Source of the DNA: Burkholderia sp. WP9
GTDB lineage: Bacteria > Pseudomonadota > Gammaproteobacteria > Burkholderiales > Burkholderiaceae
DNA length: 64,000 nucleotides
Direction: 5' to 3'
Assembly (NCBI RefSeq): GCF_900104795.1
Contig: NZ_FNTG01000001.1
Span: 1,798,001-1,862,000, forward strand
The position numbers and the translations under genes are program-made. Under the pieces are notes generated by a model. The model worked only from the letters and a program-made list of their open reading frames with translations. It was not told the origin of the DNA and made no database searches. Positions 56,164-64,000 of the stretch are shown in pieces (the stretch's first letter is position 1; the number at the start of each line of letters is the position of its first letter).

Positions 56164-57351
56164 ATGGAAAGTCTGAAAACGGGCACCGATACCCTCTTCC
56201 TTCTGCTAGGCGCCGCCATGGTGCTGGCGATGCATGCAGGGTTCGCCTTTCTCGAACTCGGTACCGTGCGCAAGAAGAATCAGGTCAATGCGCTGGTCAA
56301 GATTCTGGTGGATTTCTCGGTCTCGACGATCGCGTACTTCTTTATCGGCTACACGATTGCATACGGCGTGCAGTTTTTCGGCAGCGCCGAATCGCTGGCG
56401 GCGCACAACGGCTATGCACTGGTGCGCTTCTTCTTCCTGCTGACCTTCGCCGCCGCGATTCCGGCGATCGTGTCGGGCGGCATCGCCGAACGTTCGAAAT
56501 TCAATCCGCAACTGTTCGCGACGTTCGTGCTGGTCGGCTTCATCTATCCGTTCTTCGAAGGGATTGCCTGGAATGGCCGCTTCGGCGTCCAGAACTGGCT
56601 GGTCCAGGTGTTCGGCGCGCAGTTCCACGACTTCGCCGGTTCGGTCGTCGTGCATGCGTTCGGCGGTTGGGTCGCCCTGCCGGCTGTGCTATTGCTAGGC
56701 GCGCGCCACGGCCGCTACCACCGCGACGGCGGCATCGCCGCGCATCCGCCGTCGAATATTCCGTTCCTCGCGCTGGGTGCCTGGGTGCTGGCGGTGGGCT
56801 GGTTCGGCTTTAACGTGATGAGCGCGCAGACCATCGACAAGATCAGCGGCCTCGTCGCCGTCAATTCGCTGATGGCGATGGTCGGCGGCACGCTGACCGC
56901 GTGGCTCGCCGGCCGCAACGACCCCGGCTTCACCTATAACGGCCCGCTTGCCGGACTGGTGGCGGTCTGCGCCGGCTCCGACATCATGCATCCGCTCGGC
57001 GCCCTGGTGACGGGTGGCATCGCCGGCGTGCTGTTTGTCTACATGTTCACCTGCGTGCAGAACCGCTGGCGTATCGACGACGTGCTGGGCGTATGGCCCT
57101 TGCACGGTCTGTGCGGCGCGTGGGGCGGGCTCGCGGCGGGCATTTTCGGCCTGCGCGCGCTCGGCGGCATGGGTGGCGTGTCGTTCGGTGCGCAACTGGT
57201 CGGCACTCTGGGCGGGATCGTGGTGGCGACGCTCGGCGGCACGCTCGTATATGGCGCGATCCGTCTGACCGTGGGCCTGCGACTCGATCAGGAAGACGAG
57301 TACAACGGCGCCGATCTGTCGATCCACAAGATTTCGGCGACGTCCGAGTAA
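56164..57351 (+). CDS. amt: Ammonium transporter Amt
   Basis: An ammonium channel/transporter of 395 residues with about eleven helices. I chose the ATG at 56164 (MESLKTGTDTLFLLLGAAMV), preceded by GCAGGA; the open frame reaches back to 55951 through the promoter. The family signature is DFAGSVVVHAFGGWVALPAV, including the first pore His. ALGAWVLAVGWFGFNVMSAQ and LWPLHGLCGAWGGLA-type blocks (VWPLHGLCGAWGGLAAGIF here) hold the other pore residues. A sigma-54 promoter and NtrC-type sites place it under nitrogen control. No glnK gene is adjacent. Confidence 0.95.
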   Translation: MESLKTGTDTLFLLLGAAMVLAMHAGFAFLELGTVRKKNQVNALVKILVDFSVSTIAYFFIGYTIAYGVQFFGSAESLAAHNGYALVRFFFLLTFAAAIPAIVSGGIAERSKFNPQLFATFVLVGFIYPFFEGIAWNGRFGVQNWLVQVFGAQFHDFAGSVVVHAFGGWVALPAVLLLGARHGRYHRDGGIAAHPPSNIPFLALGAWVLAVGWFGFNVMSAQTIDKISGLVAVNSLMAMVGGTLTAWLAGRNDPGFTYNGPLAGLVAVCAGSDIMHPLGALVTGGIAGVLFVYMFTCVQNRWRIDDVLGVWPLHGLCGAWGGLAAGIFGLRALGGMGGVSFGAQLVGTLGGIVVATLGGTLVYGAIRLTVGLRLDQEDEYNGADLSIHKISATSE

Positions 57352-57376
57352 GCACGCTTCAACGGCCGTCTTGCCG

Positions 57377-57417
57377 CGCGCAAGCGCACTGGCGGCGCTG
57401 CATCCGGCGCTTGCGCG
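57377..57417. repeat. 11-bp inverted repeat after amt
   Basis: CGCGCAAGCGC and GCGCTTGCGCG with a 19-bp spacer. No T-run follows, so it is at best a weak terminator. Confidence 0.6.
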
Positions 57418-57521
57418 TTGTCAGCGGGCGCGCCGGATTCGAGCGCCGGGCGCGGGCCAGCCTGCTTCCGCGCGCCGGCACCGAACTGTCCCCACATGAA
57501 CTGGCGGTGTTAGACTTCTGC

Positions 57522-57574
57522 GCTGGAGATGGCATTCTCCATTAACCGCCCCTGTGGCTGATGATGCCTGCTTC
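57522..57574 (+). promoter_or_regulatory. Fluoride riboswitch (crcB motif)
   Basis: The aptamer is recognisable base by base: GGAGATGGCATTCTCC with a GGAG/CTCC stem (57525-57528 with 57537-57540), then AACCGCC, and GGCTGATGATGCCTGC. GGCAT (57531-57535) pairs with ATGCC (57564-57568), the defining pseudoknot. It lies about 80 nt before crcB on the same strand, so it controls a fluoride channel gene as in known cases. Confidence 0.93.
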
Positions 57575-57653
57575 GCCCGGATGATTGCGGACGCGGCGTC
57601 GCGCGCCACACTCAGCCCGGTTTGTCGACACTCCGGTTTTGTCAGGCCTCCCC

Positions 57654-58034
57654 ATGTATTGGTCCATTCTCGCTGTCGGTATCGGCGGCGCGCTCGGTTC
57701 GCTATTTCGCTGGTTTCTTGGCATCCGCCTGAACGGCCTCTTCAGTGGCTTGCCGCTCGGCACCTTCGCCGCCAACGTCATTGCAGGGTATGTCATCGGC
57801 GTCGCCGTCGCGGGGTTCGCGCGGGCGCCGCAGATCGCGCCGGAATGGCGGCTCTTCGTCATCACCGGCTTGATGGGCGGCCTGTCGACCTTCTCGACTT
57901 TTTCAGCAGAGGTCGTGCAGCGGCTGCAGGACGGCCGGCTCGGCTGGGCCGCGGGCGAGATCGTGATTCACGTGGGTGCGTCGCTCGTCATGACCATTCT
58001 CGGCATCGCGACCGTGTCGTTGCTGTCACGCTGA
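57654..58034 (+). CDS. crcB: Fluoride ion channel CrcB/Fluc
   Basis: A 126-residue, four-helix dual-topology channel that exports fluoride. The start at 57654 gives [34 protein letters not shown] and [17 protein letters not shown] are signature blocks, with the Phe-box phenylalanines and the Na+-binding loop. A fluoride riboswitch upstream confirms the role. The in-frame ATG at 57585 is rejected because it would place the start just past the aptamer and add 23 residues atypical of the family. Confidence 0.95.
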   Translation: MYWSILAVGIGGALGSLFRWFLGIRLNGLFSGLPLGTFAANVIAGYVIGVAVAGFARAPQIAPEWRLFVITGLMGGLSTFSTFSAEVVQRLQDGRLGWAAGEIVIHVGASLVMTILGIATVSLLSR

Positions 58035-58085
58035 AAGCGCGGCGGGCGGCTGCCGCCGGCGCGCCTGCCGCTCACGCGTTGGTCA

Positions 58086-59036
58086 TCAGGCGTGTCCCTG
58101 CCGTCGCGACACGACGCGATTCCTGCCCGCGCGTTTTGCCGTGTACAACGCACGGTCGGCGCGCTCGAGCGCGATGTTGATGTCGTCGGTCAACTCCACG
58201 CCGCATACACCGGACGAAAACGAGTAGCCGATCGAAATCTCCGCGCCGATCGCCACGCGCCGCCCGGTCAAACTGCAGCGGATTCGCTCGACCGCCGCCA
58301 CAGCTTCGTCGACGGACGTGCCCGGAAACACCATCAGGAATTCCTCCCCGCCGATCCGGCCGATCAGATCCGACTGCCGCATCGCCTTGCGGCTCAGCTC
58401 GGCGAAGTCGCGCAACACGGCGTCGCCGGCAGCGTGCCCGTAGGTGTCGTTGATACTCTTGAAATGGTCGAGGTCGACCAGCGCGAGCGTAAGCGGCACG
58501 GTGGCATGCACGAACGCCGAAATCGCCAGCTCCAGATACGATAACGCGTGCCGCCGGTTGGCGAGGCCCGTCAACGCGTCGGTGCGCGCCTCCTGAATGG
58601 CGCGGTCGCGTGACGCGATCAACGCCTGTTCGCCGTGGCGCAAGGTCGAAATTTCCGTGCCGATCACGACGAGCCAGCCGGACTCGAGCAGCGTCTCGGT
58701 CATCCAGTACCAGCGCCCGTCCACGAGATCGGTGGCGAAATTGCGCTGACCCGGCTGGCCGCGCCGCCCCGCCTGCGTTTCGGCGATGAACTCCAGCGCA
58801 TCGCCGCGATCGATGCGTGCGCCGCACTGTTTGAGCACGCCGTGCAGAATGACGTCGGCGAAGGTCATATCGCGTCCGCCTTCGTCGATCTGAAACGCGG
58901 TCCTGAACGTACTGTTTGCAAAGTCGAGCCGATCGGCCGGATCGTACACGCCCACGAGGACATGCGGACCCTCGAGCGCTCCGAAGAGCGCCTGCAAACC
59001 GGCAGCGTTGCCGGGAAGGTCCAGGATCGATTTCAT
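58086..59036 (-). CDS. Diguanylate cyclase with N-terminal PAS-like domain
   Basis: A 316-residue cytoplasmic enzyme. An N-terminal PAS-like sensor (about 20-130, LVGVYDPADRLDFANSTFRT) is joined by a short helix to a GGDEF domain. The active site is GGEEF (229-233). An I-site RxxD (Arg220-Asp223) sits five residues before it, so product inhibition is expected. DALTGLANRRHALSYLE and DLDHFKSINDTYGHAAGD are the other conserved blocks. It converges on crcB with a 51-bp gap. Confidence 0.93.
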   Translation of the reverse strand: MKSILDLPGNAAGLQALFGALEGPHVLVGVYDPADRLDFANSTFRTAFQIDEGGRDMTFADVILHGVLKQCGARIDRGDALEFIAETQAGRRGQPGQRNFATDLVDGRWYWMTETLLESGWLVVIGTEISTLRHGEQALIASRDRAIQEARTDALTGLANRRHALSYLELAISAFVHATVPLTLALVDLDHFKSINDTYGHAAGDAVLRDFAELSRKAMRQSDLIGRIGGEEFLMVFPGTSVDEAVAAVERIRCSLTGRRVAIGAEISIGYSFSSGVCGVELTDDINIALERADRALYTAKRAGRNRVVSRRQGHA

Positions 59037-59216
59037 GTCTCGTATTTTGTGCGCAATTTAGGAAAAAATAGCACGATACATACCGCGTTCGAATGGAAGT
59101 TTCGCTGCGTCAGTCTGATGATTGCGGGTTGCGTCGTATGAATAGCCACGCATGATTCACGCATCGCGTCGCGGAACGCGGGATCGCGCGCGAGAGACCA
59201 CTCGACGAAAAAGTCG

Positions 59217-59248
59217 AAAAAAAAGGCGTCACGTTTCCGTGACGCCTT
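59217..59248 (-). terminator. Intrinsic terminator of the candidate minus-strand RNA
   Basis: AAGGCGTCACG-TTTC-CGTGACGCCTT (59223-59248), read on the minus strand, ends in a run of eight T. There is no T-run on the plus strand. Confidence 0.88.
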
Positions 59249-59450
59249 AAAAAGTTCTAGCCATTCCGAGGGCCGTGCTAGAACCTGAGAGACGGTATTC
59301 GAAAGTTTGGCCTGCGATGCGGCGCCGTTAAGGTGCACGACATGGACTGTTGCGGAGGACTATGAGAAGACACTCGACCAGACTTTGCGCGGGCCACGGC
59401 AGGTTCAGAAAACTTCAAAATACTGAACCTGAAACCGTCTTTCGAAATAG
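59217..59450 (-). ncRNA. Candidate minus-strand structured small RNA
   Basis: Between the diguanylate cyclase and iclR genes, the minus strand carries three strong hairpins in about 230 nt. They are CAGGTTCAG/CTGAACCTG (59400-59408 with 59423-59431), GTTCTAGC/GCTAGAAC (59254-59261 with 59277-59284) and a terminator with an 11-bp stem and U-run. Upstream there is a TTGACT box (59485-59480) with a weak A/T-rich -10. No convincing ORF is present; the best (from a GTG at about 59395) is 39 codons. An mRNA leader is unlikely because the next minus-strand gene starts beyond a strong terminator. Family unknown. Confidence 0.45.
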
Positions 59451-59545
59451 GATTCCATTTTTTATGGTTATGCTGACTAAGTCAAGCAAAATATAAAGGA
59501 CATCAGTCGTTGCGGCAAAATGTTCCGATACAATAAATCTTCTGA
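59451..59545. other. A+T-rich gap upstream of the IclR-family gene
   Basis: Bases 59461-59520 contain 22 G/C of 60, unusually low for this genome. The region may hold promoters for both the minus-strand RNA and iclR. CGG-N9-CCG lies near 59512-59526. No gene seen. Confidence 0.5.
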
Positions 59546-59560
59546 TGGAAAGCATATCCA
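59546..59560. promoter_or_regulatory. IclR-like operator box
   Basis: TGGAAAGCATATCCA resembles the E. coli IclR consensus TGGAAATNATTTCCA at 12 of 14 specified positions. It is 93 bp upstream of the IclR-family gene. Confidence 0.5.
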
Positions 59561-59652
59561 TGTCCCACTTCGGGGCCTGCGGCGGCACTGAGAGAGACAG
59601 CCTCCAGTAAGGCTGGGGGCAGAAAACTGAAATAAAGTTCCAAAAAATTTCC

Positions 59653-60489
59653 ATGACCCAACCCACCCCCTTGCGAACCGTAGCTGATCCGGCCAAAGAA
59701 AAAGACGGCTCCGGCGAGGAAGTGACCGCCCTCGCACGCGGCTTGACGGTGCTGCGCGCCGTGGCCGCCGCCGACGCGCCGCTTAGCAACCGCGAGCTGA
59801 CCGAAATGACCGGCATTCCCAAGCCCACCGTTTCGCGAATCACCGCCACGCTCGTCGGCGCGGGCTTCCTGTTCCGCTTGCCCGATAGCGAGCGTTTCGT
59901 GCTGACCTCGTCTGTACTGGAGTTGAGCAACGGTTTTCTGCGCAACTTCGACATTCGCGCTCGCGCGCGGCCGTTCCTGATCGAACTCGCGGAACGCACT
60001 GCGTTGTCCGTGCATCTGGCCGTGCGCGACCGCCTCGACATGGTGGTGATCGACGCGATCCGGCCGCGCTCGGCTGTGCTGGTGTCGCGTCTCGAGATCG
60101 GCTCGCGCATGAATCTGAGCCGCACCGCCATCGGCCGTGCCTATCTCGCCGCGCTCGAAGCGCCGGAACGGGAAAAATTGCTGATCGGCTTGCAAGCCGC
60201 GGAAGGCGACGATTGGGGCCATGTCGGCAGCCGGCTTGAGAGCGCGTTGCAGGAAACCATTGAGCGCGGCTTCGCCATCGCCACCGGCGAATGGTACGAC
60301 GGCCTGAACGCGATCGCGCTGGGCTTTACCGGCCCGTCGGGCGAACGCTACGCGGTCAACTGCGGCGGCTCGGCCGACCAGTGCCCGCGCGACTGGCTGA
60401 TCACGCGCGCCGCCCCCGCGCTGCTCGAGTGCGTGGCCAACATCGTGCTCGAAATCGGCGGCACACCCGGGCGCCGCCTCGATACCTGA
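59653..60489 (+). CDS. IclR-family transcriptional regulator
   Basis: A 278-residue regulator. The winged helix includes LSNRELTEMTGIPKPTVSRI, and the effector domain (about 100-265) contains RDRLDMVVIDAIRPRSA, IGSRMNLSRTAIGRAYLAAL and the conserved GFAIATGEWYDGLNAIA. IclR proteins sense small organic acids and control catabolic genes. None is adjacent downstream, where an RND system starts 364 bp later, so its target is unclear. Confidence 0.92.
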   Translation: MTQPTPLRTVADPAKEKDGSGEEVTALARGLTVLRAVAAADAPLSNRELTEMTGIPKPTVSRITATLVGAGFLFRLPDSERFVLTSSVLELSNGFLRNFDIRARARPFLIELAERTALSVHLAVRDRLDMVVIDAIRPRSAVLVSRLEIGSRMNLSRTAIGRAYLAALEAPEREKLLIGLQAAEGDDWGHVGSRLESALQETIERGFAIATGEWYDGLNAIALGFTGPSGERYAVNCGGSADQCPRDWLITRAAPALLECVANIVLEIGGTPGRRLDT

Positions 60490-60853
60490 AGCGGTCAACG
60501 GCTCGCCGGTCGGCGGCCATGGCCATGGCAACCCATCCTGTAACCTTCGTAATCAAAAGAAAAATACGCGGGTGGACTGTTACAGAGCCCGCGACGTAGG
60601 ATCATGCCTTCCCGTCGCGGGACACACGCCCGGCTTGCCGTCTTCCTTTTGAACGACGTTGCGCCCGCCTGCCAGGATGCCGCCTTGCGTTAGCATCCTT
60701 GTCCCGCGTCTCCGGTAGCATCGCGCTGAACGCGCGCGGTGCAGCCGTTGTCGAAACCGCCTGCCGCGCCACTCGCATGCCGGTCCGCCGAACTGTCGAA
60801 ACGGCAGGAACGCGCGAGCGGCTCACATCCAAGCCAGTCACCTGACCGAACCG
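60490..60853. other. Gap between the IclR-family gene and mdtA
   Basis: No supportable gene. It must contain the mdtAB promoter, but no strong -35/-10 pair or operator stood out. Confidence 0.4.
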
Positions 60854-62278
60854 ATGGACGAACAACAAAAGCATTCGGAAACCACACGCCCCATCCCTCC
60901 GGCTTCCCAACCGTCCTCCCGCGGCGGCCCGGCCGGCACACCGACCAGCGCGCCCGGCATGGTGAAGCGGCACCGCGGCCGCAATCTCGCGCTGATCGTC
61001 GCGGCGCTCGTCATCCTCGGGTTCGTGCTGTGGCGCTGGCATCCGTGGGGCGGCCCCGGCGGCGGCGCAAGCGGCGCGTCCGGCGCCAGCGCGGCGAGCG
61101 GCGGACGGCCCGGCCGCGGCGGTCCCGGCGGCATGGCCAATATGGCGCAACCCGTTCATGTGGCGACCGCCACGCAGGGTGAGATGCCGGTGGTGCTGAC
61201 CGCCCTCGGCACGGTCACGCCGCTTGCCAACGTCACCGTGCTGCCGCAGCTGAGCGGGACGCTGCAGGACGTGTATTTCAAGGAAGGCCAGATGGTCAAG
61301 AAGGGCGACGTGCTGGCCCAGATCGACCCGCGCCCCTATCAGATCTCGCTCGATAACGCGCAAGGCACGCTCGCGCGCGACGAGGCGCTGCTGCAAACCG
61401 CCCGCCTCGACCTGAAGCGTTATCAGACGCTGCTCTCGCAAGACTCCATTGCCAGCCAGCAGGTCGATACGCAGGCGTCGCTCGTGCGGCAATACGAAGG
61501 CACGGTGAAGTCCGACAAGGCCAATATCGATACCTACAAGCTCGACCTCATCTACGCGCGCATCACCGCGCCCGTGTCGGGACGCGTCGGTCTGCGCCAG
61601 GTCGATCCCGGCAACTACGTGACGCCGAGCCTGACCAACGGCATCGTCGTGATCACGCAGTTGCAGCCGATCAGCGTGATCTTCACCACCTCCGAAGACA
61701 ATCTGCAACAAATCATCCAGCAGACCCAGGCGGGCGCAAAGCTCTCGGTCACCGCGTATGACCGCAGCAACACCACCTCGCTCGAAGGCGGCATGCTCGA
61801 AACGCTGGACAACCAGATCGACACCACCACCGGCACGGTCAAGCTGCGCGCGATCTTCCAGAACAGCAAGAACCTGCTGTTCCCGAATCAGTTCGTGAAT
61901 ACGCGGCTGCTGGTCGACACGATCAAGGACGCCGTGATCGTGCCGACGCCGGCCGTGCTCAACGGCTCGATGGGACCGTTCGTGTACGTCGTGAAGGCGG
62001 ACAACACTGTCACCGTGCGGCCGGTCAAGGTCGGCCCCGTGGATGGCGAGCGCACCAGTATCAAATCCGGACTGGCGGTGGGCGAGCGCGTCGTGATCGA
62101 CGGCTCGGACCGCCTGAAGGAAGGCGCGAAAATCACGATTCCGGCGGACAAGCCTCGCGGCGCGTCAGGTGCGTCAGGTGCTTCAAGCGCCTCGGGTGCG
62201 CGCGGCGCGGCCGCGGCCTCGGGCGCCTCCGGCGCGCACGGGCATCATGGCAAACACGCGGCGCAAGCCTCGCAATAA
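60854..62278 (+). CDS. mdtA: RND efflux periplasmic adaptor MdtA-like
   Basis: This membrane fusion protein of an RND multidrug pump has 474 residues. A cytoplasmic Pro-rich start is followed by a membrane anchor (about 40-58, NLALIVAALVILGFVLWRW), a Gly/Ala/Ser-rich linker and the barrel-sandwich domain. GTVTPLANVTVLPQLSGTLQ and GQMVKKGDVLAQIDPRPYQI are adaptor signatures. ITAPVSGRVGLRQVDPGNYV closes the lipoyl-like half. The Ala/Ser/Gly/His tail is low-complexity. It is followed 18 bp later by the RND permease gene. Confidence 0.93.
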   Translation: MDEQQKHSETTRPIPPASQPSSRGGPAGTPTSAPGMVKRHRGRNLALIVAALVILGFVLWRWHPWGGPGGGASGASGASAASGGRPGRGGPGGMANMAQPVHVATATQGEMPVVLTALGTVTPLANVTVLPQLSGTLQDVYFKEGQMVKKGDVLAQIDPRPYQISLDNAQGTLARDEALLQTARLDLKRYQTLLSQDSIASQQVDTQASLVRQYEGTVKSDKANIDTYKLDLIYARITAPVSGRVGLRQVDPGNYVTPSLTNGIVVITQLQPISVIFTTSEDNLQQIIQQTQAGAKLSVTAYDRSNTTSLEGGMLETLDNQIDTTTGTVKLRAIFQNSKNLLFPNQFVNTRLLVDTIKDAVIVPTPAVLNGSMGPFVYVVKADNTVTVRPVKVGPVDGERTSIKSGLAVGERVVIDGSDRLKEGAKITIPADKPRGASGASGASSASGARGAAAASGASGAHGHHGKHAAQASQ

Positions 62279-62296
62279 AGGCACGGCACCTACCGC

Positions 62297-64000
62297 ATGA
62301 ATCCATCCCGCGCCTTTATTCTGCGCCCCGTCGGCACCGCGCTGCTGATGGCGGCGATCATGCTGGTCGGTCTCGTCGCGCTGCGCTTTTTGCCGCTCTC
62401 CGCGCTGCCCGAAGTCGACTATCCGACCATCCAGGTGCAGACCTTCTATCCGGGCGCGAGCCCGGATGTGATGACCTCGTCGGTCACCGCACCGCTCGAG
62501 CGCCAGTTCGGGCAGATGCCGTCGCTCAATCAGATGTCGTCGCAAAGCTCGGCCGGCTCGTCGATCATCACGCTGCAATTCAGCCTCGATCTGCCGCTCG
62601 ACATCGCCGAGCAGGAAGTCCAGGCCGCCATCAACGCGGCGGGCAACCTGCTGCCTTCGGACCTGCCCGCGCCGCCGATCTACGCCAAGGTCAATCCGGC
62701 CGACGCGCCGATCATCACGCTCGCGATCACCTCGAAGACGCTGCCGCTCACGCAGGTGCAGGACCTGGCCGATACGCGTCTCGCGCAGAAAATCTCCCAG
62801 GTGGCGGGTGTGGGTCTGGTGAGCCTGTCGGGGGGCCAGCGTCCGGCCGTGCGCATTCAGGCGAATCCCCGCGCGCTCGCCGCGTATGGCCTGAATCTCG
62901 ACGACCTGCGCACCACCATCTCGAACCTGAACGTCAACACGCCGAAGGGTAACTTCGACGGTCCCACGCGCAACTACACGATCAACGCGAACGACCAGTT
63001 GACCGACGCCGAGGCGTACAAGAGCGCGGTGGTCGCGTACAAGAACGGCCGTCCGGTGATGCTGACCGACGTCGCCACCATCGTGCAGGGCGCGGAAAAT
63101 ACCAAGCTCGGCGCATGGGTGAACGGCACACCGGCGATCATTCTGAACGTGCAGCGCCAGCCGGGCGCGAACGTGATTCAGGTGGTGGACAACATCAAGA
63201 AGCTGCTGCCGCAATTGCAGCAGTCGCTGCCCGCCGCGCTCGACGTGGAAATCGTCACCGACCGCACCACCACGATCCGCGCTTCCGTGCGCGACGTGCA
63301 GTTCGAACTGGCCATGTCGGTCGTGCTGGTGGTGCTGGTGATGTACCTGTTCCTCGCCAACGTCTACGCGACCATCATTCCGAGTCTCTCGGTGCCGCTG
63401 TCGCTGATCGGCACGCTCGCCGTGATGTACCTGTGCGGCTTCTCGCTCGACAACCTGTCTTTAATGGCGCTGACCATCGCGACCGGCTTCGTGGTGGACG
63501 ACGCGATCGTGATGATCGAGAACATCGCGCGTTACGTGGAAGAAGGCGAGTCGCCGCTCGAAGCCGCGCTCAAGGGTTCGAAACAGATCGGCTTCACGAT
63601 CATTTCGCTGACGGTCTCGCTGATCGCCGTGCTGATTCCGCTGCTCTTCATGGGCGACGTGGTCGGCCGCCTGTTCCACGAGTTCGCCATTACGCTCGCC
63701 GTGACGATCGTGATCTCAGCGATCGTGTCGCTCACGCTCGTGCCGATGATGTGCGCGAAGCTGCTGCGCCACACGCCGCCGCACGAGAGCCACCGTTTCG
63801 AGGCCAAGGCGCACCGCGCGATCGACTGGGTGATCGCGCGCTACGCGGTCGCGCTCACGTGGGTGCTGAACCGCCAGCGCTCCACGCTGGTCGTCTCACT
63901 CCTCACGCTGGTGCTGACCGGACTGCTGTACGTGTACATTCCGAAGGGCTTCTTCCCGGTACAGGACACCGGCGTGATCCAGGCGATCACGCAGGCGCCG
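62297..64000 (+). CDS. mdtB: RND multidrug efflux permease MdtB-like (3' end outside window)
   Basis: This is the proton-driven inner-membrane pump. The ATG at 62297 begins [20 protein letters not shown], typical of MdtB. The frame stays open to the window end, giving 568 codons of about 1,040. [20 protein letters not shown] and [19 protein letters not shown] are porter-domain blocks. TM2-6 follow, with [20 protein letters not shown] carrying the TM4 aspartates of the proton relay. In Burkholderiales and E. coli, mdtC usually comes next and forms a heteromeric pump with MdtB. Confidence 0.94.
   Translation, partial: MNPSRAFILRPVGTALLMAAIMLVGLVALRFLPLSALPEVDYPTIQVQTFYPGASPDVMTSSVTAPLERQFGQMPSLNQMSSQSSAGSSIITLQFSLDLPLDIAEQEVQAAINAAGNLLPSDLPAPPIYAKVNPADAPIITLAITSKTLPLTQVQDLADTRLAQKISQVAGVGLVSLSGGQRPAVRIQANPRALAAYGLNLDDLRTTISNLNVNTPKGNFDGPTRNYTINANDQLTDAEAYKSAVVAYKNGRPVMLTDVATIVQGAENTKLGAWVNGTPAIILNVQRQPGANVIQVVDNIKKLLPQLQQSLPAALDVEIVTDRTTTIRASVRDVQFELAMSVVLVVLVMYLFLANVYATIIPSLSVPLSLIGTLAVMYLCGFSLDNLSLMALTIATGFVVDDAIVMIENIARYVEEGESPLEAALKGSKQIGFTIISLTVSLIAVLIPLLFMGDVVGRLFHEFAITLAVTIVISAIVSLTLVPMMCAKLLRHTPPHESHRFEAKAHRAIDWVIARYAVALTWVLNRQRSTLVVSLLTLVLTGLLYVYIPKGFFPVQDTGVIQAITQAP

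Noticed and set aside
59033..59338. 101-codon minus-strand frame from a GTG
   Set aside because: It runs through the terminator hairpin and shows no recognisable content.

Overview
The window reads as chromosomal DNA of a Burkholderiales beta-proteobacterium, most likely Paraburkholderia or Burkholderia. Support comes from high G+C coding sequence throughout, the gene content (odhAB, a recCBD operon, rimP-nusA-infB-rbfA-truB, an Mdt-type RND system) and a structured leader ahead of odhA that fits the Burkholderiales sucA RNA motif. The genus is an inference. I see no tRNA or rRNA genes, no CRISPR array and no complete mobile element.

Layout. 1-4.3 kb: odhB (cut by the window edge) and odhA, two components of 2-oxoglutarate dehydrogenase. 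4.8-5.9 kb: a lower-GC island with a YopT/AvrPphB-type (C58) cysteine protease gene whose frame is intact except for one in-frame TAG. 6-7.9 kb: typA. 8.1-13.2 kb: a marR-led tripartite efflux operon (outer membrane factor, EmrA-like adaptor, EmrB-like MFS pump). 13.3-23.7 kb: minus-strand information-processing genes truB, rbfA, infB, nusA, rimP, rluB and scpB, with a probable attenuator ahead of rimP. 24.1-26.3 kb: an aminotransferase and a LysR regulator. 26.7-31.3 kb: small accessory genes (IS5-type transposase remnant, secreted peptides, a DUF218 protein, a monooxygenase-like protein) and one candidate structured RNA. 31.3-33.8 kb: an EAL phosphodiesterase, arfB and a membrane protein. 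33.87 kb: twelve perfect copies of an 8-bp repeat. 34-43.2 kb: recC-recB-recD with ATGA overlaps. 43.4-50.6 kb: a FUSC transporter, a DecR-like Lrp regulator divergent from a thiol (cysteine-type) dioxygenase, and an MscS channel. 50.8-55.8 kb: an Rrf2/SDR pair with two matching operators, a deletion-scarred GNAT remnant, a DJ-1/PfpI protein and a sensor kinase. 56.1-59 kb: a sigma-54/NtrC-type amt gene, crcB with a fluoride riboswitch, and a diguanylate cyclase. 59.2-64 kb: a candidate minus-strand RNA, an IclR regulator and the start of an mdtAB-type RND system.

Regulation is the richest part of the window. Several sites can be matched to their neighbouring gene directly from sequence: the fluoride aptamer with its pseudoknot before crcB, the sigma-54 and NtrC sites before amt, paired 19-bp palindromes around the Rrf2 gene, a 14/15 Lrp consensus site between decR-like and the dioxygenase gene, and an IclR-like box before the iclR-family gene. 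The most unusual items are the amber-interrupted C58 protease with all three catalytic residues still present, and two apparently unannotated structured RNAs with strong terminators (about 27.78-27.90 kb and 59.22-59.45 kb).
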